A DNA stretch of 64,000 nucleotides from Kribbella monticola (GCF_003261635.1 NZ_QFXK01000038.1:62001-126000), one strand, 5' to 3'. Shown: positions 17,404-26,744, numbered from the stretch's first letter. Numbers and translations: made by a program. The notes: generated by a model from the letters alone, not told the origin.

Positions 17404-18576
17404 TCATCCCTCCGAGATTGCGGCCAGCACCTTGGCCGGTGCCGTCACCGGATTGCATCGTACGGCGGCGCGCCCGGGCAGCTGAGCGACGAAGTCACTG
17501 TCGTACCGCGCGGCCATCCCCGCCACCGGGAAGTCGGTCGTCACGTACTGCGCACCGCTCGCCAGGGCGACTCCGACTCGGCTGGTCTCGTTCGCCCGGA
17601 TCGTCGACAGCGGCTCGTCGGAGCGCGTCCGGACCAGGTAGCCCTTCTTCACCAGCCGCTGGATCTCGGCGGTGTTCGCCCCGCGCGGGTCGTTCACCTC
17701 GGTGATCGCCGCGTCCGGCTCGCCCTCGGGACCGCGGGTGAAGACGGCCCGGCCCTCCAGGTTCGGCCTGCCCTCGCGGTACAGGTCGCGGAGCTCGCCC
17801 GGGCCGCCGTTGTCGAAGTAGAACATCACCTTGCCGCGGGCACTGGCCAGGCTCGGCCAGCCCTTGGTCAGCACCGACTGCTCGAGCGTCAGGCCGTCCT
17901 TGCGGACGTTGTCGGGGGTGATCAGGTCGCCCGCGGCGAAGACCGAGCGGATCTCGGTGTCGACGCTGTTCAGGTTGGTCAGGTCCCACGGCGGAGCCTT
18001 GACGCCACCGGCCGCGACCACGTTCGGGTCGGACTGCTTCAGCTCGAGGTTGATCGAGATCGGCGCGGCGTTCGGGTGCTGGTCGGTCCAGCTCTTGACC
18101 TGCTGCAGGCAGATCACGAACGTGCGGCAGTTGGTGTTGTAGTCGAAGTCCGGGATGTGCATCACCTTGATGCCGGGCTGGGCCAGCGCCGGATCGGTGA
18201 GCGGACCCTGGCCGGTCAGCTTGCGGATCAGCGGGTACGTGTACAGGCCGCCGGCCGGGTCCGGGAACAGGTCGAACTCGAGTGTCCGGACGCGCTGGTC
18301 CTGCAACTGCTGCTGGATCGGGGCATGGGAGTACCACAGGTCCACCGAGCCGGGGTTCTGCTGCTTCTGCACGGCCTGCTCGGCCGGGCTGAGCTCACGG
18401 TGGTAGGAGTTGTGGGAACCGATCTGCTGGACCTGGTTCATCCGCAGCCCCGAACTGCCCGCGGTCCGCAGGGTGTCCGGCGTGTGCTTGGCGGGGGCCA
18501 GGGCCGAGCCGGCCAGGCCTCCCAGGGCGACGGTCGCGGACGCGAGTCCCGCGACCATCTTGGTGCCGATCTGCAT
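17404..18576 (-). CDS. Secreted Ca2+-dependent phosphoinositide phospholipase C
   Basis: A 390-residue exported protein. A Sec signal peptide (MQIGTKMVAGLASATVALGG then AGSALA) is followed by the TIM-barrel PI-PLC-X-like domain: IGSHNSYHRELSP contains the first catalytic His, LEFDLFPD supplies a metal-binding acid, and ISINLELKQSD and KVMFYFDNGG continue the barrel. This pattern fits the Ca2+-dependent PI-PLC-C1 family. The start at 18576 is chosen because AAGGAG precedes it at a good distance; an upstream in-frame start at 18639 adds a non-signal tail. It would cleave phosphatidylinositol or related lipids outside the cell. It is divergent from a TetR regulator that may control it. Confidence 0.88.
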   Translation of the reverse strand: MQIGTKMVAGLASATVALGGLAGSALAPAKHTPDTLRTAGSSGLRMNQVQQIGSHNSYHRELSPAEQAVQKQQNPGSVDLWYSHAPIQQQLQDQRVRTLEFDLFPDPAGGLYTYPLIRKLTGQGPLTDPALAQPGIKVMHIPDFDYNTNCRTFVICLQQVKSWTDQHPNAAPISINLELKQSDPNVVAAGGVKAPPWDLTNLNSVDTEIRSVFAAGDLITPDNVRKDGLTLEQSVLTKGWPSLASARGKVMFYFDNGGPGELRDLYREGRPNLEGRAVFTRGPEGEPDAAITEVNDPRGANTAEIQRLVKKGYLVRTRSDEPLSTIRANETSRVGVALASGAQYVTTDFPVAGMAARYDSDFVAQLPGRAAVRCNPVTAPAKVLAAISEG

Positions 18577-18748
18577 CTGGATCTCCTTAAAAGATCTGGC
18601 GGTGGATCTGGGGAAGAGTCTGGTCCAGACCGGTGTCACTGAGCTGGACGAAAGCTGTCATGGCAGGGACCAGCGGAGTTACACACAGGTTGATGACATC
18701 ACCCGGTGTTTTGGCAACGTTGTCGCTTCCGCGGGGCACAATGAGGCC

Positions 18749-19396
18749 ATGGTCACCACTTCAGCCGGCGCGGACCAGGCCTCGGGCGGCGAAACGGCCT
18801 ATCCGTTGCGCCGGACCCCGACCCAGGACCGGGCCAGCCGCCAGGTCGAGCGGATCCTGGACGCCGCTTGTGCCGAGGTGGTCGAGCGCGGGTACGACGC
18901 GGCGTCCACCAGCACCATCGCCAAGCGCGCAGAGATCGCGGTCGGCAGCGTCTACCGGTACTTCCCGGACAAACGCACCCTGATCCAGGCCATCGAGCGC
19001 CGCAATCAGCACCGCTACACCGAGGCGGTCCGGGAGCGGCTGGCCCTCGTCGAGGACTGGCGGCAGGCCGTCGACGTCACCTTGGACACCTTCCGGGAGA
19101 TGCACCGCACCGATCCCGGCTTCCGCGCTGTCGTGCTGAGCGGACTCGGCGATCCGGAGCTGGAGGCGACGCCCGGCGAGTTCGACGACCAGCACGCGGA
19201 CGAGTTCGCCGAGCTGCTCAGCTCGCGGTTCGGGGCCCGGGACAGTCACGAGTTCCGGCTGAGCGTGACGCTGACGATCGCGATGGGCGAGGCGCTGGCC
19301 CACCTGGCGGACCGGCTGCCGGCCGATGCCTCGGAGTACGTGCTGTCCCAAGGACGCCCGGCGCTGCATCGCCTGCTCGAGCCCCACCTCCCGTAG
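18749..19396 (+). CDS. TetR/AcrR family transcriptional regulator
   Basis: A 215-residue repressor-type regulator. The helix-turn-helix lies near residues 40-70 (STIAKRAEIAVGSVYRYFPD then KRTLIQAI) and the rest is the helical ligand-binding domain. The ATG at 18749 is chosen because the DNA-binding domain then sits at the usual place; the frame is open much further upstream but overlaps the divergent PI-PLC gene. A short palindrome CAACGTTG at 18715-18722 in the shared upstream region could be its operator. The likely target is the PI-PLC/osmC unit, by position only. Confidence 0.88.
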   Translation: MVTTSAGADQASGGETAYPLRRTPTQDRASRQVERILDAACAEVVERGYDAASTSTIAKRAEIAVGSVYRYFPDKRTLIQAIERRNQHRYTEAVRERLALVEDWRQAVDVTLDTFREMHRTDPGFRAVVLSGLGDPELEATPGEFDDQHADEFAELLSSRFGARDSHEFRLSVTLTIAMGEALAHLADRLPADASEYVLSQGRPALHRLLEPHLP

Positions 19397-19422
19397 CCGC
19401 GGCCTGTTGACGGCGGCCCGGC

Positions 19423-19476
19423 CGCGGCGGCGGATCCGCCGCCGCGCTGCTCGAGCCAGGGAGGTCGGCTCGAGCA
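19423..19476. terminator. Two back-to-back palindromes between convergent genes
   Basis: A perfect 24-base palindrome (CGCGGCGGCGGA and its complement, 19423-19446) is followed by a hairpin with arms TGCTCGAGCC and GGCTCGAGCA (19448-19457 and 19467-19476). They sit between the convergent TetR gene and the DUF3592-like gene and probably act as a bidirectional terminator. Confidence 0.7.
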
Positions 19477-19582
19477 GGTGAAGAACTACACGATCAAGAA
19501 TCAAAACGCCCCCGCCACTCGGGCGAGGGATCGGGTACACCGGTCTGGCCGGCTCCTGGGAATCGTCCCAGGCAAGGTTGGT

Positions 19583-19981
19583 CTAGGGCTGTGGAACAGG
19601 GTCCGATGATCGCGGCCCGAGCTGGGGCCAGTGGCTGACCCGGCCCGCGATCCTGGCCCGACGGGGCGTCCGTACGTCGTAGCTCACGATCACCCGGTCG
19701 TCCTTGGTGTAGACCAGCCTGCTGTTCACCGGCACCTTGCGCTGAACCTCGAACGGCCCCTCGCCGTGCCGCGTGTAGTACTCGACGGTGACCTCGACGT
19801 ACTCCGCCGGCGCACCGCCGACCAACTGACCCCGGATCGGGCCCCGGACCCGCACGACCCGCCCCGCCGTCTTCTCCTCACCCGGATCGCGACGCCTCGC
19901 TCCCGCGACCACATCTGCCACGATGCATGCTGCGACCAGCAGCACCAGGCCGAACCCACCGAATACAACGATAGTCAACAT
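19583..19981 (-). CDS. Small membrane-anchored protein, DUF3592-like
   Basis: A 132-residue protein with one N-terminal membrane segment (MLTIVVFGGFGLVLLVAACI) and a soluble beta-rich remainder containing GRVVRVRGPIRGQLVGG, EYVEVTVEYYTRHGEGPFEV and VIVSYDVRTPRRARIAG. The shape, and the conserved YDVRTPRRARI end, resemble DUF3592-type proteins in which a small extracytoplasmic domain follows a membrane anchor. The ATG at 19981 is preferred because it begins directly at the membrane segment after GGGGGTGAG; a longer frame upstream is arginine-rich and unlike a normal start. The function is unknown. Confidence 0.7.
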   Translation of the reverse strand: MLTIVVFGGFGLVLLVAACIVADVVAGARRRDPGEEKTAGRVVRVRGPIRGQLVGGAPAEYVEVTVEYYTRHGEGPFEVQRKVPVNSRLVYTKDDRVIVSYDVRTPRRARIAGRVSHWPQLGPRSSDPVPQP

Positions 19982-20154
19982 GGCACTCACCCCCGACGCG
20001 CCGCCCGCAGCGGCGCGGTCGTCGTTGTCGATACAGCTGTGCGGCCCTCCCGCACGACGGTTCTGACGCTGCCCGGAAGTGGCCGGTTCCCACCTTTCGA
20101 GAAAAGACTTCCAGTCGTCACCGAAGCTCGGGGCAGCAGGCGATGACCGGGACG

Positions 20155-22062
20155 CTACGAATCGCCCAACATGCTGAACTCGTACTGCGTCGGCACGGGC
20201 CGGTCCGTGCCCAGGCGACTCTGGATCTCCCGCCACAACCCGGCCAGATCGTTCTCGCCCTCGCGAAGGCCGGGCAGCTCGATCCCCTCGTCCAGCAGCG
20301 CCTCTGCTCCCGCCGGATCGCCGCTGAGCAGAAGCAGCCGGACCCGGGCAAGGCGGACTCTCGGATCCGCTCCGACCTGATCGGCTTGCTCCAAGATGCG
20401 TTGGGCCCGGTCCGGCTGACCGGCAGCGAGACAGGCGTTCATCGCCTCGGCGATCAACTCGGCACGCTGCGGCGAACAGAGTTCCACCGCCCGTTCGTAG
20501 TACGAGTCGTCACTGGTGGCGATCGCCAAGTTCCGCACGGCCCAGGGGTTGTACCCGGATTTGTGCCAAGCGGTGATCGCGCCGTCCCGATCGCCGGCGT
20601 ACCAACGGGCGACGCCGCGGTGGTACCAGACAAGCCAGTTGTCGTCTTCGACCGCTTCGAGAAGTTCACGCCAGCCGACCAAGGTTCCGTCCGGCGCTCC
20701 GTCGCGCAGCGGCATCCGCCCTTCGAGCGCAGGCAACCAGGCCCGCTCGCGTTCGGACATGGTGTCGTCGGCGAACGGTGTGCCGCTCGACACCTTCCAT
20801 CCGGTACGGCGCAACTCGAGCGCTCCCCAACCGGCACCGGCGAACAAGCTTTCCACCGGAGCAGCGTCGGCGACCGTCAGCCAGCTGCTTTCCCGCTCCG
20901 CCAATTCGGTTGCGCTGAGCAATGACTCGAGAAGCTCACCGACGCCGGTTCGAGCAGTCACCCAATCCTCCGCATGCGCGACCCCTGGATCGACGTCGAG
21001 GCGGCCGTAAGCTTCCAGCCAATGCCAGTTCGTTGCGGCAGGCAACTTCAAGTGCTCGAGCTGGGTCCGCGCCAGGCCGGCCTGGATCTCGCAGTACCCA
21101 TCGCCTTGCTTGCCTGGCGACAGCCACTCCTGCCAGCGATGACCGCCGCGGCTCTCACCCCAGACGAACATCTTCCGGCCTTGAAGGCGCGCAGTCGAGG
21201 TCTGCACCAACCCGTTGCCTTCGGCATCGAGTGCCGTGATCCAGGGCTGCTGCTCCGGTACCGGTTCGAAGAAGAAGTCGATCGCACGCTTGTGCCGCAT
21301 CGGGTAGCTGAGGTCCACGCCCTCTAGTACCGGAACGTCGACGAGATCGAGCCGGTTGCTGTAGCCGTGCTGCCAGGCCTGGTCCGCGGGCACCAGGACG
21401 CGGGTCTGCGGAGTCTGCTCGACGGCGATGTTCGACCACCAGTACGCCGGAGCCGGGTCGCTCGACGGATTCTGGATCCGCGCGCCGACGTACAGGAACT
21501 CCGAGTTCTCCGGGAGCCAGAAGTCGAGTTGGGTGACGAGGTTGCGGGTGCGTTCCCACTCCCACAGTCGCAGGATCGGCGTACCGTCCGGGCCTTCGAC
21601 GCGGGCAGCGTGCATCGGTGAGCAGGTGCCGGTCCAGTGTCCGGTGCTGCCGAGGTTCCACTCGACGCCGCCTGCGAACCAGGCGTCGCGGAGGGCGAGG
21701 TTGGCCGGCTGGAGCACCGGGTTGCGATAGAGCAGTTCCTGGCCGCTCGGCTTGTGCACGAGCGAGTAGAGGCGACCGCCGAGCGACGGCAGGATCGTTG
21801 CGCGCAGATGGTCGTTCTCCAGTACGAGCGTGGGGATCGGCCGGTCGACGAGGTGACGGTCGTAGTTGTCCTGGAGGAGGCAGGGCAGCGGGTTGCTCAG
21901 TCCGCCGTACTGCGCGTTCTGCTGCAGCTCCGCGGGCAGCTCGGCCAGGTTGCCGAGCGGCGGGCGGCCGACCTGGTGGATCGGCGGTAGCGGATTCTCC
22001 GGTCCGAGCGCGGCGGCGGGCAGAACCAGATCTTGCGCAAAAAGGATCGTCACAGCCCTCAT
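20155..22062 (-). CDS. DUF5107 domain protein with TPR-like repeats
   Basis: A 635-residue protein. Residues 30-330 form the DUF5107 domain, a beta-sandwich of the aldose-epimerase-like type found in sugar-active proteins, with LENDHLRATILPSLGGRLYS, GGVEWNLGSTGHW, YWWSNIAVEQTPQTRVLVPA and KMFVWGESRGGHRWQEWLS. The C-terminal part (about 400-620) is alpha-helical with TPR-like pairs (WYHRGVARWYAGDRDGAITA, LAAGQPDRAQRILEQA). Members often accompany carbohydrate-use genes, but here the neighbours give no such hint, and the substrate and activity are not known. The ATG at 22062 is the first start in this frame; it is divergent from the flavoprotein gene. Confidence 0.85.
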   Translation of the reverse strand: MRAVTILFAQDLVLPAAALGPENPLPPIHQVGRPPLGNLAELPAELQQNAQYGGLSNPLPCLLQDNYDRHLVDRPIPTLVLENDHLRATILPSLGGRLYSLVHKPSGQELLYRNPVLQPANLALRDAWFAGGVEWNLGSTGHWTGTCSPMHAARVEGPDGTPILRLWEWERTRNLVTQLDFWLPENSEFLYVGARIQNPSSDPAPAYWWSNIAVEQTPQTRVLVPADQAWQHGYSNRLDLVDVPVLEGVDLSYPMRHKRAIDFFFEPVPEQQPWITALDAEGNGLVQTSTARLQGRKMFVWGESRGGHRWQEWLSPGKQGDGYCEIQAGLARTQLEHLKLPAATNWHWLEAYGRLDVDPGVAHAEDWVTARTGVGELLESLLSATELAERESSWLTVADAAPVESLFAGAGWGALELRRTGWKVSSGTPFADDTMSERERAWLPALEGRMPLRDGAPDGTLVGWRELLEAVEDDNWLVWYHRGVARWYAGDRDGAITAWHKSGYNPWAVRNLAIATSDDSYYERAVELCSPQRAELIAEAMNACLAAGQPDRAQRILEQADQVGADPRVRLARVRLLLLSGDPAGAEALLDEGIELPGLREGENDLAGLWREIQSRLGTDRPVPTQYEFSMLGDS

Positions 22063-22165
22063 TCTGGCAACTTCGCGCAGGTCTAGTCCAGGGGTAGGCG
22101 GGGTCCGCTATACATAGGGGCACTGCGCGGGTTGCCGAACTCCCGTGCTCGCTGAGGGGTGGCAC

Positions 22166-23821
22166 GTGGACGCTGATGTGATCGTCGTCGGAGCGGGGCT
22201 GGCCGGGCTGGCCGCCACCGCGGAACTGGCCGACGCGGGCAAGAAGGTGTTGCTGCTCGACCAGGAACCGGAGGCGTCACTGGGCGGCCAGGCGTTCTGG
22301 TCGTTCGGCGGACTACTGTTCGTCGACTCCCCCGAGCAGCGCCGGATGGGCATCAAGGACTCCCGCGACCTCGCCTGGCAGGACTGGCTCGGTTCGGCCG
22401 GCTTCGACCGGCTGGACGACGAGGACAAGTGGGCCCGGCAGTGGGCCGAGGCGTACGTCGACTTCGCGGCCGGCGAGAAGCGGGCCTGGCTGCACGCCCA
22501 GGGCGTCCGGTTCTTCCCGGTGGTCGGCTGGGCCGAGCGCGGTGGGTACAACGCCGACGGCCACGGCAACTCGGTACCGCGGTTCCACATCACCTGGGGC
22601 ACCGGACCGGGCCTGGTCGCGCCGTTCGAGCGGCGAGTGCGCGAGGCGGTCGCGAAGGGGCTGGTGGAGTTCCGGTTCCGGCACCGCGTCGACGAGCTGA
22701 CGCTGACCGGCGGTGTAGTGGACGGCGTGAGCGGCAAGGTGCTCGAGCCGAGCGACGAGGCCCGGGGCGTTTCCAGTTCGCGGGTCGAGGTGGAGGACTT
22801 CGCCCTGCGCGCGCAGGCCGTGATCGTCACCTCCGGTGGGATCGGCGGCAACCACGATCTCGTCCGTGAGCAGTGGCCGGCCCGGATGGGCAAGCCGCCG
22901 GAGACCATGATCTCCGGCGTACCGGCGCACGTCGACGGCCGGATGCTCGCCATCACCGAGAAGGCCGGCGGCCGGTACGTCAACCGCGACCGGATGTGGC
23001 ACTACACCGAAGGCATCCAGAACTGGGACCCGATCTGGCCCATGCACGGCATCCGGATCCTGCCCGGTCCGTCGTCGCTCTGGTTCGATGCCACCGGCAA
23101 GCGACTGCCGGTACCGCTGTTCCCCGGCTTCGACACCCTCGGCACGCTCGAGCACATCATGACCACCGGGTACGACTACACCTGGTTCGTGCTGACCCAG
23201 AAGATCATCGAGAAGGAGTTCGCGCTGTCGGGTCAGGAGCAGAATCCTGACCTGACCGGCAAGGACATCCGCGGCGTGCTCGGCCGTGCCCGCGGTGGCG
23301 CTACCGCGCCCGTGCAGGCCTTCATGGACAAGGGCGCCGACTTCATCGTCCGGGACAACCTGGCCGATCTCGTTCGCGGGATGAACGAGGTCGCCGGTTC
23401 CAATCTGATCGAGTACGCCGACCTGGAGCGCCAGATCGTCGCGCGGGACCGGGAGCTGGACAACACCTTCACGAAGGACCTGCAGGTCACCGCACTCCGT
23501 GGCGCCCGGAACTACCGCGGCGACAAGCTGATCCGGGTCGCCCCACCGCACAAGATCCTCGACCCGAAAGCCGGCCCGCTCATCGCGGTGAAGCTGAACA
23601 TCCTCACCCGCAAATCACTCGGCGGCCTCCAAACCGACCTCGACAGCCGCGTACTCCGAGCTGACGGCACCCCACTCCCCGGCGTCTACGCAGCCGGCGA
23701 AGTAGCCGGCTTCGGCGGCGGCGGCATCCACGGCTACCGCTCCCTCGAAGGCACCTTCGTAGGCGGCTGCCTCTTCACCGGCCGCACCGCAGGCCGCGCC
23801 GCCGCCAAGGCGATCTCGTAG
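22166..23821 (+). CDS. FAD-dependent dehydrogenase, KsdD/fumarate-reductase-like
   Basis: A 551-residue flavoprotein of the FAD-binding dehydrogenase group related to 3-ketosteroid dehydrogenases. The FAD-binding GxGxxG motif DVIVVGAGLAGLAATAELA is at the N-terminus, and the C-terminal FAD-contact region reads YAAGEVAGFGGGGIHGYRSL then EGTFVGGCLFTGRTAG. The GTG at 22166 is preferred because GAGGGG lies six bases upstream and the protein then begins directly at the FAD fold; an upstream GTG at 22145 adds seven residues. It probably oxidises a hydrophobic substrate; no steroid-degradation genes are adjacent, so the substrate is open. Confidence 0.88.
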   Translation: MDADVIVVGAGLAGLAATAELADAGKKVLLLDQEPEASLGGQAFWSFGGLLFVDSPEQRRMGIKDSRDLAWQDWLGSAGFDRLDDEDKWARQWAEAYVDFAAGEKRAWLHAQGVRFFPVVGWAERGGYNADGHGNSVPRFHITWGTGPGLVAPFERRVREAVAKGLVEFRFRHRVDELTLTGGVVDGVSGKVLEPSDEARGVSSSRVEVEDFALRAQAVIVTSGGIGGNHDLVREQWPARMGKPPETMISGVPAHVDGRMLAITEKAGGRYVNRDRMWHYTEGIQNWDPIWPMHGIRILPGPSSLWFDATGKRLPVPLFPGFDTLGTLEHIMTTGYDYTWFVLTQKIIEKEFALSGQEQNPDLTGKDIRGVLGRARGGATAPVQAFMDKGADFIVRDNLADLVRGMNEVAGSNLIEYADLERQIVARDRELDNTFTKDLQVTALRGARNYRGDKLIRVAPPHKILDPKAGPLIAVKLNILTRKSLGGLQTDLDSRVLRADGTPLPGVYAAGEVAGFGGGGIHGYRSLEGTFVGGCLFTGRTAGRAAAKAIS

Positions 23822-23826
23822 GCACA

Positions 23827-24125
23827 TCCGCCCACGCAGGCTCCTACGTCGCCTGCTCCCCACCCCCAGCCCGGACGCTCCTCCGTCGCGCCCTCGCTGC
23901 CTTTGGAAAAGCAGTCCGCGATCCGCAAGGTTCTGGCAACCACGCTGGCGTGAACCGCACGGGCACAGGTCTTGTTGATCGCCTCGAACTGACCGCCCAG
24001 CCCGACCGCACAGCAATCGGGTTGATCGAGCGATAGCGCTTTTCTCCAAGGCAGCAAAGGGTGCGACGGAGGAGCGCCCGTCGCTGGGGGGTGGGGAGCA
24101 GGTGAGGAACGAGCCTGCGCGGGCG
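23827..24125. repeat. Palindromic intergenic element (repeats D and E as inverted ends)
   Basis: The left end (23827 to about 23910) and right end (about 24035-24125) are inverted copies: GCTCCTCCGTCGCGCC on the left pairs with GGTGCGACGGAGGAGC-like sequence on the right, CCTGCTCCCCACCCCC pairs with GGGGGTGGGGAGCAGG, and GCTGCCTTTGGAAAAGC pairs with GCTTTTCTCCAAGGCAGC-like sequence. About 120-130 bases of unique sequence lie between. It fills the 314-base gap between convergent genes, so it could be a small non-autonomous element or a large bidirectional terminator. No gene is seen inside. Confidence 0.75.
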
Positions 24126-24135
24126 GGTTCCTTGC

Positions 24136-25083
24136 TCAGAAGACCATCGTCAGCAGGTCGGCGAAGAGTTCGTGTTCGTCTACTTCCAGGCCGCGGTTGG
24201 TGAACCAGGTGGACATGTTGTGGCAGTCGCGCATCAGGAAGTCCATGCCCTTGGGGTTGCCGACGATGTCGACGACCTGGGGGAGGTCGATCATGACGAT
24301 GCGGTCGCCTTGGGCGAGCACGTTGTAGGGCGAGAGGTCGCCGTGGGCGAGGCCTGCTCGGGCCAGTTCGCGCATGCCGTCGCGGAGCTGTTCGTAGTAC
24401 GAGGCGAGCAGGTCGCCTTTGGGACGGACCTGCGCGAGGCGGGGTGCGGCGCCGCCGTTGCCGTCGTCGATGAACTCCATCAGGAGTTCGGTGCCGTCGA
24501 CCTGGACCGGGTACGGCACCGGGACGCCGGCCTTCCAGAGCCGGCAGAGCGCGTCCCATTCGGCATAGGCCCATTGACCGGCCGCGACGCTTCGGCCGTG
24601 CGCGGTCTTCTTGGCCATGGCGCGGGTGTCACGGCTGTTCCTGGTCCGACGGCCTTCCACGTACGACGTACTTCGGTGGAAGGACCGGTGTTCTTCGGAC
24701 CGGTACCGTTTGGCGGCCAGCAGCGACCGCTTCGCGGGGTTGTCGCCGATAGCCTGGACGGCCCGTTCGAGCAGGAAGACGTCGGCTTCCTTGCCGGTTT
24801 TGAGGATGCCGAGCTCGGTGTCGATCGCGGCCTGTTCCGTCACCACCCAGTCGGGTCGTGGATCCGGGCCGCGAGAACCGCGCTCGACATCCAGCCAGGT
24901 GGACCAGCGTTGATCGGGGTCGAGCTGTTCCTCGACCGCGGAGAAGCGGAAGACGAACGCGTCGGCGACATCGGGTTCGGAGTCGTCGGCGGTCAGCGCG
25001 GCCCAGCGCGAGTCGAGGTCGGCGAAGTCGGAGTGGTCCTGCTCAGCGAATTCGGAGTTCGTGCGAAAGACGTCGGAAGACAT
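24136..25083 (-). CDS. RIO-type serine protein kinase
   Basis: A 315-residue protein with a RIO1-like kinase domain. The nucleotide-binding loop ILKTGKEADVFLLER lies near residue 95, the catalytic HGDLSPYNVLAQGDR near residue 250 and the metal-binding IDLPQVVDI just after. The ATG at 25083 follows AGGAG at eight bases. Archaeal and eukaryal RIO kinases act in ribosome maturation; the role in actinobacteria is not settled. A lysine-rich segment (SRDTRAMAKKTAHGRS) lies in the middle. It is convergent with the flavoprotein gene, with the palindromic element between. Confidence 0.9.
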   Translation of the reverse strand: MSSDVFRTNSEFAEQDHSDFADLDSRWAALTADDSEPDVADAFVFRFSAVEEQLDPDQRWSTWLDVERGSRGPDPRPDWVVTEQAAIDTELGILKTGKEADVFLLERAVQAIGDNPAKRSLLAAKRYRSEEHRSFHRSTSYVEGRRTRNSRDTRAMAKKTAHGRSVAAGQWAYAEWDALCRLWKAGVPVPYPVQVDGTELLMEFIDDGNGGAAPRLAQVRPKGDLLASYYEQLRDGMRELARAGLAHGDLSPYNVLAQGDRIVMIDLPQVVDIVGNPKGMDFLMRDCHNMSTWFTNRGLEVDEHELFADLLTMVF

Positions 25084-25248
25084 CGGGTGTGCTCCTGAAG
25101 GAAGAGGTGAGGCTGACGCGGGCATGCCGCAGCACAGTGATGGACATCCGTTCAGCCCTCCTTCGGTTCAGGCAGCACTCGTTGCTGCACAGGCGAAACC
25201 AGAATGCAGGCTCCTCCCGGAGCCCGCAACCGAATTAAATTCAACCGC

Positions 25249-25974
25249 TCAGCGGAACTGGGATCGCGCGGTCGGGCGAAGCCGGAGCAGCTGGGGCGCG
25301 GTGGTACTCCGGCAGGTCAGCTCGGGCAGGAGCTTGGTCTGCCAGACGCGAGATCCGGCCAGCAGGCGACGATGTTCGGCGTACGCGCTGTCGTTCGGGA
25401 AGGTGGCGAGCCAGACGAAGACGGTCTCGTCGCGCAGGGGCAAGGCGGGGAAGTTGTTCTCCGCGTCGAGGGTCTCGAAGGTCGCGGTGAGGACGGCCCC
25501 GGTCCCGGTCAGCGCCGGTGCGAGCTGGTCGGTGAAGAACTCCACGAAGCCGTCGTCCGCGGTACGGCGGTGGTACACGGCGCCGGCGATCACCGAGCTG
25601 GGGATCTCGGTCGCACCGATCGGCGGGCGGGGCGTGTCGAGAGCGGGAGAGCCGGGACCGAGTTCGATCGGCTTGAGCAGCAGCGCGTTGTCCGAGTCGA
25701 GCATGGTCGCGTTCGCCTCGCCACCTCGGGCCTTCCAGATCGGGCCGTAGTAGAAACCGTTGAGTGCCTTCGCCCGGGCTTCGAGGTCGGTGAAGCCGCG
25801 CAGCCAGACGAACCGGTCGGGGTCGTCGAGATCGCGGAACTGGCCGCAGATGTGCATTCCCTCGACCTCCTGCCCTTCGACGAACGCCTCGTCGAAGACG
25901 TCGATCAAGGCATCCCGCTGCCCGGGCCGCAGCGTGTACTGCCGCAGGTCGAGCACCGCACAACATTCCGTCAT
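25249..25974 (-). CDS. NIPSNAP family protein
   Basis: A 241-residue protein whose N-terminal half reads LDLRQYTLRPGQRDALIDVF, followed by GQFRDLDDPDRFVWLRGF and GFYYGPIWKAR, which is the NIPSNAP ferredoxin-like fold. The second half (VYHRRTADDGFVEFFTDQLA, ETVFVWLATFPNDSAYAEHR) looks like a second copy of the same fold. NIPSNAP proteins are dimeric alpha/beta-barrels of unclear function in bacteria. The ATG at 25974 is the start used. The gap to the RIO kinase gene (about 165 bases) shows no gene. Confidence 0.87.
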   Translation of the reverse strand: MTECCAVLDLRQYTLRPGQRDALIDVFDEAFVEGQEVEGMHICGQFRDLDDPDRFVWLRGFTDLEARAKALNGFYYGPIWKARGGEANATMLDSDNALLLKPIELGPGSPALDTPRPPIGATEIPSSVIAGAVYHRRTADDGFVEFFTDQLAPALTGTGAVLTATFETLDAENNFPALPLRDETVFVWLATFPNDSAYAEHRRLLAGSRVWQTKLLPELTCRSTTAPQLLRLRPTARSQFR

Positions 25975-26123
25975 CCGAACCTCCGCATCGCCGGTACGCC
26001 GGTACGCCAGTCAACCGGCGAAGGCTGACAACACCCGTCAGTCTTTGCCGCCGATCGGTCTGAAATCGCAGCCGCTGGGTACGGGAAAGTACTGCAGTCC
26101 GATCCAACGTGCGGGAGTGACGG

Positions 26124-26615
26124 ATGATCGACGAAGGACGGCTCGGAACCTATCTGCAGGACCACTACGCGGGATCAGCCGCCGGGATCGAGTTGTTCCG
26201 GCGCGCGGCCGATCAGCAGACCGATCCGGTCGCCCGGACGGCCCTGGCCGCCATGGTGGAGCGGATCGAGGCCGAACAGACCGCGCTCGAACGGTATCTC
26301 GCGGCGGTCGGCTCGAAACCCGACCCGGTCAAGAACGCAGGAGCCTGGGTGGCCGAGAAACTGGGCCGGTTCAAGCCGAACGGCGAACTGATCCGGCGAT
26401 CGCCGCTCAGCGATGTGGTGGAACTTGAAGCGCTGCGGGTCGCCACGGAGGGCAAGGCAGCCGGCTGGCGGGTACTGCGGAAGCTCGCCGAGGACGAGGA
26501 CCGGTTCGAGGTCGCCGAGTTCGACGACCTGCTGAAGGATGCCGACAGTCAGCTCGCCGAACTGGAACGCCTCCGGATGGCCGCGGCCCTACGGGTCTTC
26601 CGCCGGCCCGGCTGA
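26124..26615 (+). CDS. Hypothetical helical-bundle protein
   Basis: A 163-residue, almost fully alpha-helical protein starting MIDEGRLGTYLQDHYAGSAA. Repeated heptad-like spacing of hydrophobic residues (ALAAMVERIEAEQTALERYL, VELEALRVATEGKAAGWRVL) suggests a four-helix bundle of the ferritin-like/DUF892 type, though the iron-ligand pattern is not convincing. No signal peptide is seen. It stands alone between a NIPSNAP gene and a small membrane protein gene. The function is not recognised. Confidence 0.75.
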   Translation: MIDEGRLGTYLQDHYAGSAAGIELFRRAADQQTDPVARTALAAMVERIEAEQTALERYLAAVGSKPDPVKNAGAWVAEKLGRFKPNGELIRRSPLSDVVELEALRVATEGKAAGWRVLRKLAEDEDRFEVAEFDDLLKDADSQLAELERLRMAAALRVFRRPG

Positions 26616-26673
26616 TCACGCTGCCGAAGGCCTACCCGGCTTCACCGTCACGCTGCCGAAAGCTGATCTGCCT

Positions 26674-26744
26674 CACCGCAGCGTTGGTTCGCTCAGACAC
26701 CGCAGCGTTGGTTCGCTCAGACACCGCAGCGTTGCTCCCTCAGA
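26674..26744 (+). repeat. Three tandem 24-bp repeats
   Basis: The units CACCGCAGCGTTGGTTCGCT CAGA occur at 26674-26697 and 26698-26721 identically, with a 23-base variant at 26722-26744 (GTTGCTCCCTCAGA end). They lie outside any gene, directly before a terminator-like stem. Confidence 0.85.
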
